Assembly: GCA_029783825.1 (NCBI GenBank)
Contig: JAREIK010003109.1
Location: 82,815 to 146,814 of the forward strand
Direction: 5' to 3'
Origin: Sapria himalayana
Lineage: Eukaryota > Streptophyta > Magnoliopsida > Malpighiales > Rafflesiaceae
DNA: 64,000 bases
Part shown: piece after piece, positions 12,836-25,300 of the stretch
How the letters are laid out: every line of letters begins with the position of its first letter
Position numbering within the stretch: position 1 is the stretch's first letter
The notes under the pieces: model-generated
What the model was told of the DNA's origin: nothing
Seen by the model: only the letters and a program-made list of their open reading frames with translations
Databases searched by the model: none
Made by a program: the position numbers and the translations under genes

Positions 12836-14186
12836 AAAAGCTTAGGGGCAAGCCAGGGGGAGTGTATTCAGGTTATTCTCTATTTGTAACTTTGAATTTG
12901 ATATTGTCTGATTATAGTCTGATTATATTGATTATATCTATAACTTTGAATATATTGTCTGATTATTCTCAGTAACTTTGAACAAATATAAGAGTAGGTC
13001 TTTGTGCAGTTCAAAAGTCACCCTGGTCCTGAGGGGCAACTACTAAAGAAAAGACCTTAAGCTAGCTAACCGATAAGTATTTACATAAAATCATAGTAAT
13101 ATACATAGATTGATAATCAAGGTAGTTTAGAAATGTGAGAGCAGAACATGCCTTTTGGAATTGGTTTTTTGGCTTTATCAGTTGCTCAGGTCAAAGTGGC
13201 AGCAATAACAGGAGCTGCGGAACAGGACTAGCGGTAGGAACAACATGAAGGCTTAAGTCTGTTGTAAAAGTCTGTTTGTAAAAAGTCTGTTTTGTGGTAT
13301 GTGTTATGTTTGTTAAACAGTGTGGTGTCAGTTTTAAACCAGGTGGTCTGTTTTATATTAGATCATAGAAGGTTTCGGTTGTAAAGGGTATATTAAATTG
13401 TGGCTGTTGGGATATACCACTACACTGGTGGCCGGTAGTCCTGACAAATGCTGAAAATTCTGGCTGAGAAGACTAGAGAAGGTACCGGTAGTAGGCCTCA
13501 AAAGGTATGGTTTCATTTTCTGACAATATGTAGGAGACAGCAGGAAAGAGGTAGGCTAGGAAGGTTGGCATCCAGGCTAAGAAGACTACAAAATATAAAG
13601 AGGAGAACAGAATCAGTAAATGCTGTCTCAGATGGTCAAGGGTCAGGAGAAAAAGATGATATAAGCTGCTTTTTATGTTTTATCTTTACTGTTTGGTGAG
13701 CTATATGTTGAGAATGATGTGTTAAGGGGAGGGAATAGGGAAAAGGGTAGGGGCAAGAAAGATTTCTGGTTTTACTCAACGGGTTAATTTATAGCCAGGA
13801 TATAACATCAAAGATAGAGATATAAGGAGCTCCAAGAAAAGATGCAAGGAGTGGGTACGCTACAAGATGTTGAAAAAGACAAGAAGGCAGGAGAAGAGGC
13901 TAGGGGAAGGCAGAATGGATAGCTAAGGACTCAATTCAAAAGGCCAAAAATTTAAAATATCAATTCATAGCAAGAATAGGAAGCAAAATATATTGTTTGT
14001 TTAAAGGAATAAGCAGAAAATTAAAATTTTATGTAAACATAGCCAAATGGTTAACTAGAATACCCGAAACGGGCCTATAAGAGGATATAAGAGGGTGTAA
14101 CGGGCAATAGGTAACAAGCAAGTAGGTTGTAAAAATGATATTCCTCCGCCAAAAGAGAGGGTTAATAATAATAAAACAAATTTTTC
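12836..14186 (+). other. 3' UTR of LINE-M2
   Basis: A ~1.35-kb 3' UTR. The family motif CCTGGTCCTGAGGGG lies near 13,022, and the conserved 3' end (GGGTGTAA, then ATTCCTCCGCCAAAAG and AGAGGGTT) at about 14,093-14,165. The open frame at 13,448-13,699 has no counterpart in M3 and is not called as a gene. Confidence 0.75.
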
Positions 14187-15760
14187 AAAAAAAAAAAAGA
14201 AGAAATAAAAATAAGAAGAATAAGAAGAAATTGAAGAATAATAAGAATAAATAAAATAAGAATAATAAGTTGAATAAGTGGAATAAAAAGAATAAGAATA
14301 ATTGAGAAGAATAAGAAGAATTATAAGAATAAGAATAAAAATAAGAAGAATAATTATAAGATGAATAACAAGAATAAGAATAATAATAATAAGAATAATA
14401 ATAACAATAAGATGACTTAAAAGAATACGAAGAATAACAAGGATAAAAGAATTAAAAGATTAGGAAGAATAACAAAGATAAGAAGAATAAAAAAGATAAT
14501 AATAAGAAGATTAATAATAATAAGAAAAAAAAATAATAACAATAAATCAAATAAGAATAATAATAAAGATAAGAAGAAAAAGATGAATAATAAGAAAAAT
14601 AAGAATAATAATAATAATTAGAATAAAAAGAATATGAATCATAAGAATAATAATAAGAAAAAGAAAATTTTGAAGAATAAGAAGAATAAGAAAAATAATA
14701 AAATATGAAAATTAAGTAGAATAAGAAGTATAATATTAATATAAAGAATAAGAAGAATAAGAAGAATAAGAAAAAGAATAAAAATAAGAAAAATCAAAAT
14801 AATAAGAAGAATAACAAATTAGAAAAATAAGAATAAAAGAAAATAAGTAGAATAAGAAAAATATTATTAATAATATGAAAAACAAGGCTATGTAGAATAA
14901 TAAGAATAAGAAGAATAAGTAAAATAAGAAGAATAGAAGAATAAAGAATAAGAAGAATAAGAAGAATAAGAAGAATAAAGAATTATAATAATAAGAAGAA
15001 AAAAAAGAATTATTAGAATAAAAAGAATAAGAATAATAATAATAATGTGAAGAATAAGAAGAAAAAAAATTATTAGAATAAGAATATTAAGAAAAATAAT
15101 AAGAGTGTGAAGATTATGAAGAATAAGAAGAATAAGAAGAATAAGAAGAATAAGAACAATAAGAACAATAAGAAGAATAATGATAAAAAAATATGAAGAA
15201 TATGAAAAATATGAAGAATAAGAAGAATATGAAGTAAAAAAAGTAAAATATGAATAAGAAGAATAAGAAGAAAATGAAGAATAAAAAGAATAAGAAAAAT
15301 AAGAAGAATTTGGAGAATAAAAGAATACGAAGAATAAGAAGAATAAGAAGAATAATAAGAATAAGTAGAATAAGAAGAATAAAAAGATTGAGAAGAATAA
15401 GAAGAATAAAAAGAATAAGAAAGAATAAAACTAATAAGAAAAATAAGTTGTAGATGAAAAATAAAAAGAATTAGAAGAATAAGATGAATTAGAAGAATAA
15501 GAAGAATAAGAAGAATAAAAAGATTAAAGAAGATTAAGAAATAAGAAGAATAAAAAAATAAGAAGAATAAAAATAATAAAAATAATATGAAGAATAAAGA
15601 GAATAAAAAAAGAAAAAGAAGAATAAAAAGTATAAGATGAATATGAAGATAAGAAGAATAATATGAATAATGAGAATATGAAGAATAAAAAAAATAAGAT
15701 GAATATGAAGAATAAGAAAAATAAGAAGAATAAGAATCGAAGAAGAAGAAGAAGAAGAAA
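14187..15760. repeat. (AAGAATAAG)n microsatellite array 2, ~1.6 kb
   Basis: Begins with the A-run that ends LINE-M2 and consists of the same AAG/AAT units as array 1. It ends in a short (GAA)n run at about 15,735-15,760, immediately before the 5' end of LINE-M3. The frame at 15,250-15,453 is repeat-encoded Lys/Asn/Arg and not a gene. Confidence 0.93.
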
Positions 15761-15884
15761 TTTGAAAAAAATGCCGTTTTATTCTTTGAAAAACGCTCTC
15801 AACTTCTAGAGAGAGAAAATTTAATTTCTAGAGAGAGAAACTACGATTTTTGAAGGAGAAGAAGCAAATTTTAAGCTGAATTCG

Positions 15885-17067
15885 ATGGAAATAGATTACT
15901 TAACAAATAAGAAATCATTTTCGGATTTTTTTAAGAAGACCGTGCAAACAGTGTCTTCTTCCTCGGAGATTCACGCAAAAAATATCGAGGAACCCTCGAT
16001 ATTTTTTTCGGCCGAAGATTTATAGAAGCTCACTGAACCTCATAAACTCACTCTCATGGGAAAATTCTCACATCGGCGACCGCGTATTGATGATGTTCGT
16101 GCTTTTTTTGATTCTTTGAAGCTCAAAATATTGATTAAAATTGGACTCATCGACGATAAGCATGTTCTGTTACAACTATCTCCGGAGGAAGATTTTCATC
16201 GATTATGGCTTAAAGGTATTTCGTATATCATGGGTTATCCCATGAGAACATTCAAATGGACACCTAACTTTTCTACAAAGGAAGAATCTTCGGCTGCTCC
16301 GGTATGGTTCTTTTTCCCATGCTCCCGATACACTTCTTTGATAAATATGCATTATATCACATTGCATGCACTTTGTGCTCTCCTCTTTTACTCGATGGTG
16401 CCACTGCTACACTATCCAGGCCAAGTGTAGCACGAATATGCATGGAGGTGGATTTACAGAAACCCATTCCTTCTAGAATATGGATTGTAGACACGAATGG
16501 AGGAGGTTTCTGGCAACAAGTTATTCCAGAAAACCTTCCATCCTTCTGTGCATGTTGCAGGAAACTGGGACACAATTTAGATGATTGTTTGGTGAGGAAA
16601 AGAAGGGACGAAGATAAACAGAGGAGAGATGATAGAATGATGGCAGTAGGGAGGAGGGGAGATATAGTTACATATCAAAAAAACCTCAATTTACTCAAAC
16701 TGCTCACTTAGAAGAACATAATGATATAGTTGATAAATTAAAATTAATTGAATATAAGAAGGAGGAGACTGAAGAAGATAAGGCAGCACTTGCTATAGAG
16801 GAAACAAAAAGAAGAGAAATGCTTAAAAAAATTTCAGATTTAAATAAAAGAACTAGAATTTACGTGTGAAATAAAACACATAAAAATAATGGTTGGGCAG
16901 TCCCTATAGAAGATTACTCGGATGAAGAACCTGAGATAAGAAGCTTGACTTCTCTCTACACGGATGGGGAAGAGAATGAGCAGAAAGCTCAAACATATAA
17001 AGATGATATAGGCATAGAAAAATTAAAACAGAAAATGGGGAGTAAGGAGTGGGCAATTGATGAATAA
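15885..17067 (+). pseudogene. LINE-M3 ORF1 (DUF4283-like, CCHC knuckle), broken
   Basis: The start is taken as ATG 15,885, in frame with the DUF4283-like core. A TAG at 16,023-16,025 interrupts it. The core (GKFSHRRPRIDDV, KHVLLQLSPEEDF, then TFKWTPNFS) runs to about 16,305, where a one-base slip in a T-run moves the reading to another frame. That frame carries LSRPSVARICMEVDL, GGGFWQQVIPE and the knuckle CACCRKLGHNLDDC at about 16,545-16,588, and stops at 16,711. Downstream a third frame encodes a Glu/Lys-rich linker and an acidic segment (EDYSDEEPE), with a TGA near 16,867 and a terminal TAA at 17,065. The layout agrees with M2: core, knuckle, charged tail. Confidence 0.85.
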
Positions 17068-17073
17068 AAAATT

Positions 17074-20000
17074 ATGGCAATTCAAATGGGTAGGGATTGG
17101 AAAGCAAAGAAAGGAGGAGTTTTAAGCTCCTTAAAAAAACCAAGGAATATGAAAAAATACATAAATAGAACATATGAAGCTAAATGCACTACTAGAGCGC
17201 AAGCAAAAAACATTAATAATGTTAATTACATATATTGGAATATAAGGGGAGTTGCAAATCTCCCCTCAAGAAATAGAATAAAAAAATTGGTATATATGGA
17301 TAAGATTAATCTCATAGTATTAGTTGAGCCTATGGTAGATAAAATTCAGCTAGAGTATTATAAAGAACTATTAGGTTTTGAAAAGGGGTATACTAATAAT
17401 AATGGTAAAATCTGGATTTTATGGAAAAATCAATTAAACATAAAAATTCTAAAAGCAACTGATCAATTAATCAATTTAAGTTTTAGTCAGGATGTCAAAG
17501 AAATAATTACGATAATTTATGAAAAAAATAAAAAAGAAGAGAGAAAAGAATTATGGGAGGAAATGCAACAAATTTTTAAAGAGAAGAAGCCATGGATTAT
17601 AGGAGGTGATTTCAACACAGTGAGAAATTTTAAAGAAAAGAAGGGCAGAAGATCCCCAAATAAGATATCTATGGCTCACTTTAATGATATTATAAATAAA
17701 ACCAACCAAATGGAGGCTAAATTCTTAGGCTCACCTTTTACTTGGTGCAACAACTGGAAAAATAAAGGTATAATATGGGTGAGATTAGATAGAGTTTTAT
17801 TTAATTTTAAATGGATAGAGCAAGTTGGGTCCACAGAAGTGAAACATTTAAATAGAACTTACTCTGATCACAGCCCACTTTTAATTACCATTAAAAATAT
17901 AGTTCCCACAGGAAGATTCTTTAGCTTTCAGAATTCCTGGTGTTTACATCATGACTTCTTGAATAGGGTAAAGGAATCCTGGAACAAAGAAGTAGCAGGA
18001 AACCCGATTCAAATCCTGAATAATAAGCTATATAGATTAAAAGTAGATTTAAATAAATGGAATAAGGAAACTTTTGGAAATATAAATAAGAATATAAAAG
18101 ATGCAGAAGATTTAGTTTCAAAAAGAGAATTAGAATTTGAATTAGATCAAAATATAAACAATAGAAAAGCCTTGAGTAAAGCACAAGCGGAATTAAAATT
18201 ATATTTATTAATGGAAGAAGTTTTCTGGAAACAAAAATCTAAAATTAAATGGCTTAAAGAAGGAGATAAGAATACAAAATTTTTTCAAAAAGTAGCTAAA
18301 CTTAAACTTCAGAAGCATATAATTAGAGCCATAAAAGATAATGAGGGAAAGTGGATGGACAAGGATACAAATATTCAGAATTATTTTGAAAATTTTTTTG
18401 AAAAACAATTAAATGGAAATAGTGAGCTAATAGGAAACACACTTATACATAACATAGAAAATAATATCACAGCTGAAGATAATATCATGTAAACCAAATT
18501 TCCAGTAGAAGAAGAAATTAAAGCAGCTATTTTCACTATGGACAAGGATAGTGTGGCAGGCCCTGACGGATGGAATAATTGCTTCTTTCAGGTATGTTGG
18601 GAGATAATTAAAAAAGATATAGAAAATGCTATAAATAGCATTTTTTGTGGAGCTGAAATAAGAAAGAAGTGGGGAAGATTTCACATTATTCTCATTCCTA
18701 AAATAGATAATCCACAAATAGGGGAAGATTTTAGACTAATTAGACTCTGTAATTTGATATATAAAATCTTAGCCAAAATATTACAAAATAGGTTAACATT
18801 AATTTTACCCAAAATTATTTCTAAAGAACAAACATGTTTTATGAAGAATAGAATAATAATGGAAAATATTTGTTTAGCTAAAGAAATGTGTAGAGAAATA
18901 GGAACTAAAACAAGAGGACATAATGTAATAATAAAATTAGATTTATCCAAGGCATTTGATAGAGTGGAATGGGACACTCTTTGCTTTATCATGCGTAAAA
19001 TGAGTTTTTCTGAAACATGGATAGATTTGATATATAGATGTATATCTAATACATGGGTTAAGATTATTACAAATGGAAAAGTAGGAGAAGAAATAAAACC
19101 GATTAGAGGCTTAAGACAAGGAGATCCACTCTCTCCTTTGTTATTTAATATTTATCTGGAAATTCTAATAGTAAATCTTAAAAATAAAATGAAGAAAGGT
19201 ATCATTGGAACATTTAGACAACCAAAAAAATACTCCAATAGTTAGTTGTCTCGCATATGCAGACGATGTAATGATCTTCACCAATGGAGGTAGTAGATCA
19301 TTACATAATCTGATGGATTTGTTAAAATGCCTAGAAAATGAAACAGGTCAAAAATTAAATAAAAGAAAATGTCAATATATAATTTCTCATAAAGCACCAA
19401 TGACACTATCTCATAGAATTAAAAATATTACAGGTTTCTCCCAGAAAAAAGGAGAGATTATTTACTTGGGCTATCCGGTGTACGAAGGTAACTCAAGATT
19501 GAATATTTAGAATTTTTAATAAATAAATTAAAAAGAAAAATTTCGGGATGGAAGGTAGAATTTTTAAATATGGGGGGAGAATAACATTAATAAAACATGT
19601 TTTAGAAAGTACATTAATGCACAATATTATGGTTACTCAACCCCCAATTAAATTCATTAAAAAAATTGAAAAAGAATTTTCAAATTTTTTGTGGGGTAAA
19701 AAAGAGGGAAAATATAAACTACATTGAAAAAAATGGAAAGACTTATGTTATCCTGTTCAAGAGGCTGGTTTGGGATTTGTTAATCTCATTGATTTAGCTA
19801 AAGCATGGGCAAGCAAAAGATAGTGGAGATTAAAAGAAAATGATAGCTTATGGTCAGAATTTATGAGAGCAAAATACTGTATAAATGATGATACTAATAA
19901 AGAAAAAAGGGTAAGCAAGAGTTCTCAGGTTTGGGTTCAAATGCTTAAACAAAGAGAACTAGTGGAGAAACATTCTAATTTTACAAATAAAGGATGGAGA

Positions 20001-21097
20001 TGGACCTTAACGCCAGAAGGAACATTCTCACTTAATTCAGCCAAAAATGCAATAAGGAAAAAACAAGAAGAGAAAATATTATTCAAATGGATCTGGAATA
20101 ATGATAATCCGCAAAAAATTAAAACTTTCACATGGAGGGTCCTGTCTAATATCATTCCAATTGATATTAATTTAAAAAAGAAAGGAATTCAGATAGTTTC
20201 TAGATGTGACTGTTGTGCAAATGAGATGGAAACTCTTGATCATATTTTCTCACAGGGTAAAATAGCAGCACAAATATGGAAGAAACTAGGAATAGAAATG
20301 CATATAAAATATGAACAACTTAATCTCAATTGCAGACTTCAAAAATTGTTTAAATTGAAAGCTACAAGCTCTGTACAGAATTCGGATTAAAAATAATGTC
20401 CCTCAAATAGCTATTTGGTGTATCTGGAAGACCAGAAATAAAAGTAGATTTGAGGGTCAAAGCATGTCAATAGAGGATATCTGGAAGGATATAAAAGAGG
20501 AGACAAGAAAAATTTCAGAGTCTTATCCATTAAATTCACAGGGCTCGAAGTTAGATAAAGATACTTTACATTACTGGAACTTAAAAGAAAAACTATTTAA
20601 ACAATTTAAAATAAGTCATAAAATGGGAAAAACCATTGAAAGAAAGCTTTGCTTTAAATACAGATGGCAGCTTTGATCGAGATATATGAGCAGGAGGAGG
20701 AGGAGGCGTAATAAGAAACTTTGAGGGTAATGTGCTCTTAGCCTTCACGAGGAAGTTTCAAGCATCATCGGCACTTCATGCTGGAATATTAGCCTTAAGA
20801 AAGAAAGGGTATAAGAATATGTAAAATAATGGCATCAAAAAAATAAATATTCAAATAGATTCTAAAATCATTGTTAATTTAATTAACAAAAAGACATTAA
20901 TATGGAGATATGAAGATGAAATAGAAGAAATTTTATATGAAATAAATTCATTAGATTTTACTATAAAACATATTTTTAGAGAGGCTAATGCCTTAGCGGA
21001 TGTATTAGCCAAGGATGGAAGAATCAAAGGAGATAAAGAGTATAATGAATTGACTCTTCCAAAAAAATATATAGGCACAATAAAAATGGACAGTTAG
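17074..21097 (+). pseudogene. LINE-M3 ORF2 (APE-RT-zf-RNase H), nearly readable
   Basis: The first 472 codons are open from ATG 17,074. The APE domain has WNIRG (near 17,236), LVEPMV, GGDFNT (17,602), RLDRVLF and SDHSPLL (17,863), so its catalytic residues look intact. After it come WLKEGDKNTKFF and an in-frame TAA at 18,490. The same frame continues through AGPDGWNN, the LIPK block, motif A (KLDLSKAFDRVEW, ~18,936) and GLRQGDPLSPLLFN (~19,108). A one-base gain in an A-run near 19,225 shifts the frame just before the catalytic YADD (19,256-19,267). The zf-RVT-like region (SRCDCCANE, then DHIF) is in the frame 19,863-20,390. RNase H at about 20,655-21,097 keeps the Asp of NTDGS and the Asp of IDSK, but its AEILAL Glu is Gly (AGILAL), plus two stops. 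Confidence 0.9.
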
Positions 21098-22352
21098 AAC
21101 TTCCTTACATTAGGAAGATAAGAGTATGATTTGTTAATGTCTGCTTTTTAGTTATTTTTTTTGGACCTTCGGTACACTAATCATATGCAGATAAGGATTG
21201 CTTTATATAATTAATCACCCTGGCCCTGAGGGGTGATTCCTACAGATCTGTTGAAGCTATCAATGATGTACAAATTGGTAAGATTTGTGTACTTAAAATG
21301 AGGTAGGATTGGTTCTAATCAAAAGTCAACAGCTAATTGAGTTCTTGAAGGTCAGTTAAGTTGTCATAATATATATTTATTGGGAAGGGTTAATAAGGTA
21401 AGGGATGGGGAAAACATAGGTAGGTAGCATTTTCTTTCTATGCAGGTCTTCAGCTTACAAGAAGGGGATTAAAGCAGAGCAAGGACTACAGTTCTTTACT
21501 GTTTCTGTAGTGCTGTTGCCTTGGAGTTTGTAATGTTTTGCTGTCATGGAGTCTGTGTTATTAATGTTTCTGTCATGGTGTCTGATGTGTTAATAAGGTT
21601 GCTGTAGTTTTATTATTATGCCCCGGAAGTCTGTAATTTTTGGTCTGTTATGTCATCGGTCGACTACTCATACAAAAGTTAAAGATGAATGAAGCAATCA
21701 AGGCTCAACAGAAAAATAAAGATGAAAGTATGCTTGTTATCGAGACGGTTTCACATAAAAAGATAGCATTGACTAGGGACTACATATTATAAGGCTGGAA
21801 TCAAGCATTATGAAGCCAGAACACGGGTCAAGCAAGGAGGAAGAAGAAAATTTATATTTTAATAGCTAATTTGAAATGCATACGGGTAATGAGGGAATTG
21901 GGTACTTTAATGATAAGGATATGATATACTTGATCCTATGCAGATTAGCCAAAGAACAAGTTTTGCAAGAGATCATAAACGGATTTGTAAGAGATTGAAA
22001 CAATAATTATAGCAAAACAAAGAAAGGAACAAAGAGAGTGAAATATTTTCTTAAAGAAAGCTAGGGGAGGAACGTAAAAGAATAATATATACTTCAAAGG
22101 CTTAAATGAGAAAGGGAGAGAAAGTCCTCAAATCATTAAAGAAAAATTCGAGGAGCTGAAATGATCAGATAAATCATTATTGAACTACGAGGAATTAAAG
22201 CACAAATTGTATCATTAGAAATAAAACTAAGTTACATAGTTTTTCTTTTTAGTAGTCGAAAATGGGTGTAAAAGGGAAAAGGGTAGATATAGCTTGTAAA
22301 AATGGTATTCCTCCGGCAAAAGAGAGGGTTAGAATTAATAAATAAACTTTCC
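21098..22352 (+). other. 3' UTR of LINE-M3
   Basis: A ~1.25-kb non-coding 3' region with the motif CCTGGCCCTGAGGGG near 21,222 and the conserved 3' block at about 22,264-22,340, ending in an A-run at 22,353. I see no gene in it. Confidence 0.78.
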
Positions 22353-25300
22353 AAAAAAAAAGAAGAATAAAAAGAATAAGAAAAATAAGAAGAATAAGAA
22401 GAATTAAAATATTATGAAGAATAAGAAGATGAATAAGAATAAGAATAATAAAAAAAATATGTAGTATAATAAGAATAAGAAAAAAAATGAAGAATTAGAT
22501 GAATAAAAAGAATAATAAGATTTAGAAGAAAAATGATAATAAAAAAATAAAAAGAATTAGAAGAATAATAAAAATAAGAAGAATAAGAAAAATAAGGAGA
22601 ATAAGGAGAATAAAAAGGATTAGAAGAATAATAAAAATATGAATAATAATAAGAATAAAAAGTATAACAATAATAAGAAAATAAAAAATAATAAAAACAA
22701 GATGTATAATAAGAATAAGAAGAAAAAAAAAATTAAGAATAATTAGTAGAATAAGAAAATTAAGAAGAATAATAAGTATAAAAAGAATAAGTAGTATAAG
22801 AAAAATATGAAGAATTAGAAGAATAAGAAGAATAAAAAGAATTAAAATAATAAAAAGAATAAGAAAAATAAGAAGAATAACATGAATAAGAATAAAAAGA
22901 TGTATTAGAATAAGAAGAAGATGAAGAAGAATAAGATTGAATAACAAGAATAAGAAGAATAAGAAGATTAAGAAGAATAAATATAATAAAAAGAATAAAA
23001 ATAATAAAAATAAAAAAAATAATAAAAATAATAAAAATAATAAAAATAAATAAAAGAATAAGTATATCAAGAAGAATAAGAATATTTATAAGATTAAGAA
23101 GAATAAAAAGATTAAGAAGAATAAGAAGAATTAAAAAATAACATGAATAAGAAGAATAAGTAGTATAAGAACAATAAGAAGAATAAGTAGTATAAGAAGA
23201 ATAAGAAAAAAAGAAGAAATTATAGAAAAGATAACTAAGAAGTATAATTAGAATAAGAAGATTAAGAAAAATAATTAGAATAAGAAGAATAAGAAAATTA
23301 AAAAAGAACAACAAGAAAAATAAGAATATGTAGTATAAGAAGAATAAGAAGAATAAGAAGATTAGTAGAATTAAAAAAATAAGAAGAAAAATAAGAATTA
23401 TAAGAAAATGAAGAATAAGAAGAATAAAAATAATAATTATAGTAAGAATAAAAAAGAGAATTAGAATAATAAGAAGAATAAGAAGAAAAATAATAATAAG
23501 AAGAATAAGAAGAATAAGAAGAATAAGAATAATAAGAAGAATAATAAGAATAATAAGAATGCCAAGAATTAAATAAATTAGAAGAATATGAAATATAAAA
23601 AAAGAAGAACATAAAGAAAATAAAAAATAAGAAGTATAAGAAGAATTTGAAAAATAAAAGTATATCAAAAATAAGAAGAATAAGAAGAATTTGAAGAATT
23701 AGAAGAATAGTAAGAATATGAAGAATATGAAAAAGATAAAAATATGATGAATAAAAATAATAGGAATAATAAGATTAAAAGAATAATAATATGATAAAAA
23801 TATAATAAAAAAGAAGAATAATAAGAATAAAAAAATAAGTAGAATAAAATGTATAAGAAGAAAAGAAGAATAATTAGAATAAGAAGTATATGAAGAATAA
23901 AAAGAAAAAAAAGAATAAAAAATGAAGAATAAGAAGAATAATATAAATAAGGAGAATAAAAAAAATAATATAAACAAGAATAATAAGAAGAATAAGAAGA
24001 ATAAGAATAAGAAGATTAAGAAGATTAACAAGATTAAGAATAATATGAATAATATAAATAATAAGAATAATATGTATAATAAGAATATTTAAAGAGTAAT
24101 ATGAATTAGAAGATAAACAAAGAATAACAAGAATAATTAGAAAAAGTAGTATAAGAAGAATAAGAAGAATAAGAAGAATAAGAAGAACAAGAAGAACAAG
24201 AAGAACATGAAGAATATGAAGAATATGAAGAATAAGAAGAATAAGAAGAATAAGAAGAATACGAAGAATGAGAAGAATAAGAAGAATAAGAAGAATACGA
24301 AGAATAAGAAAAATAAAAAGAATTAGAAGAATAAGAAGAATAAAAAGAATAAGAATAAAAAGAATAAATGAATAAGAAGAATAAGTAGAATAAGAAAAAT
24401 AAGAAGAATAAGAATAATACAATGATTAAGAAGAAAAGAAGATAAGAAGAATAAGTTGAATAAGAAGAATAAAAAGATTATAAACAATAATAAGAATAAA
24501 ATGAATAAAAAAGAATAACAATTAAAATAAGAATAAGTAGTATAAGAAGAGTAAGAAGAATAAAAAGAATACAAAGAATGAAATAATAGAAAGAATAAGA
24601 AGAATAAAAAGTATAAGAGGAAAAAGAAGAATAAAAAATTTTAATATAATAAGAAAAATGAGAATATAAAAAAGAATAGCAATAATATGAAGAATAATTA
24701 GTATAAGAAGATAATAAGAATAAGAAGAATAAAAAGAATAAGAAGAATAAGAAGAATAAGTAGAATAAGAAGAATAATCAAAATAATAATAATAAGTAGA
24801 ATAAGAAGAATATGAATAATAAGTAGAATAAAAGAATATGAAGAATATGAAGTATATGAAGATTAAGAAGAATAAAAAGAATAAAAAGAATAAAAAGAAT
24901 AAAAAGAATAAAAAGAAAAAAGAATAAGAAAAATAAAAACAATAAGAATAATAAGTTGAATAAACATAAAAGAAGATTAGAATAAATAGAAGAATAAAAG
25001 AATTAGAAGTATTAAAAGAATAATAAGAATATTAAGAATTAAAAGAATAATTAGAATAAGAAGAATAACAAGAATAATGAGAATAAGTTTTATAAGAAAA
25101 ATAAGAAGAATAAGAATAATAAGAATAATAAGAAGAATTAGAAGTATAAAAGATAAAATAATATGAAGAATAAGAAGAATAAGAGGAATAAAAAGAATAA
25201 AAAAAATAATAAGAATAAGAAGAATAATTAGAATTAAAAGAATAATAATAATAAGAATAAGCAATATATGAAAAATAAGAATAAATAGACGAATAAAAAG

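Larger units (their letters stand above)
7312..14186 (+). mobile_element. LINE-M2, near full-length L1-type LINE with RNase H
   Basis: A ~6.9-kb plus-strand LINE with, in order, a short 5' UTR, ORF1 (DUF4283-type domain plus CCHC knuckle), ORF2 (APE endonuclease, reverse transcriptase, zf-RVT-like region, RNase H), a ~1.35-kb 3' UTR and an A-rich tail continuing as (AAGAATAAG)n. Both ends border microsatellite, so a target duplication cannot be recognised. The 5' UTR aligns with that of M3 but is about 60 bp shorter. Many stops and frameshifts make it inactive; it is more decayed than M3 except in the RNase H domain. Confidence 0.9.
15761..22352 (+). mobile_element. LINE-M3, full-length and best-preserved LINE-M copy
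   Basis: A ~6.6-kb plus-strand L1-type LINE. Its 5' UTR has two direct copies of TCTAGAGAGAGAAA (near 15,806 and 15,827). ORF1 (15,885-17,067) and ORF2 (17,074-21,097) follow, then a ~1.25-kb 3' UTR ending in the family's conserved 3' block and an A-run that becomes (AAGAATAAG)n. It has fewer lesions than M2: in ORF1 an amber stop and one frameshift, in ORF2 one in-frame stop before the RT and one slip in an A-run just before YADD, then further lesions downstream. It is the best copy for defining the family. Confidence 0.92.

Noticed and set aside
13448..13699. 83-codon plus-strand frame in the LINE-M2 3' UTR
   Set aside because: Not conserved in LINE-M1 or M3 and no domain; chance frame in a 3' UTR.
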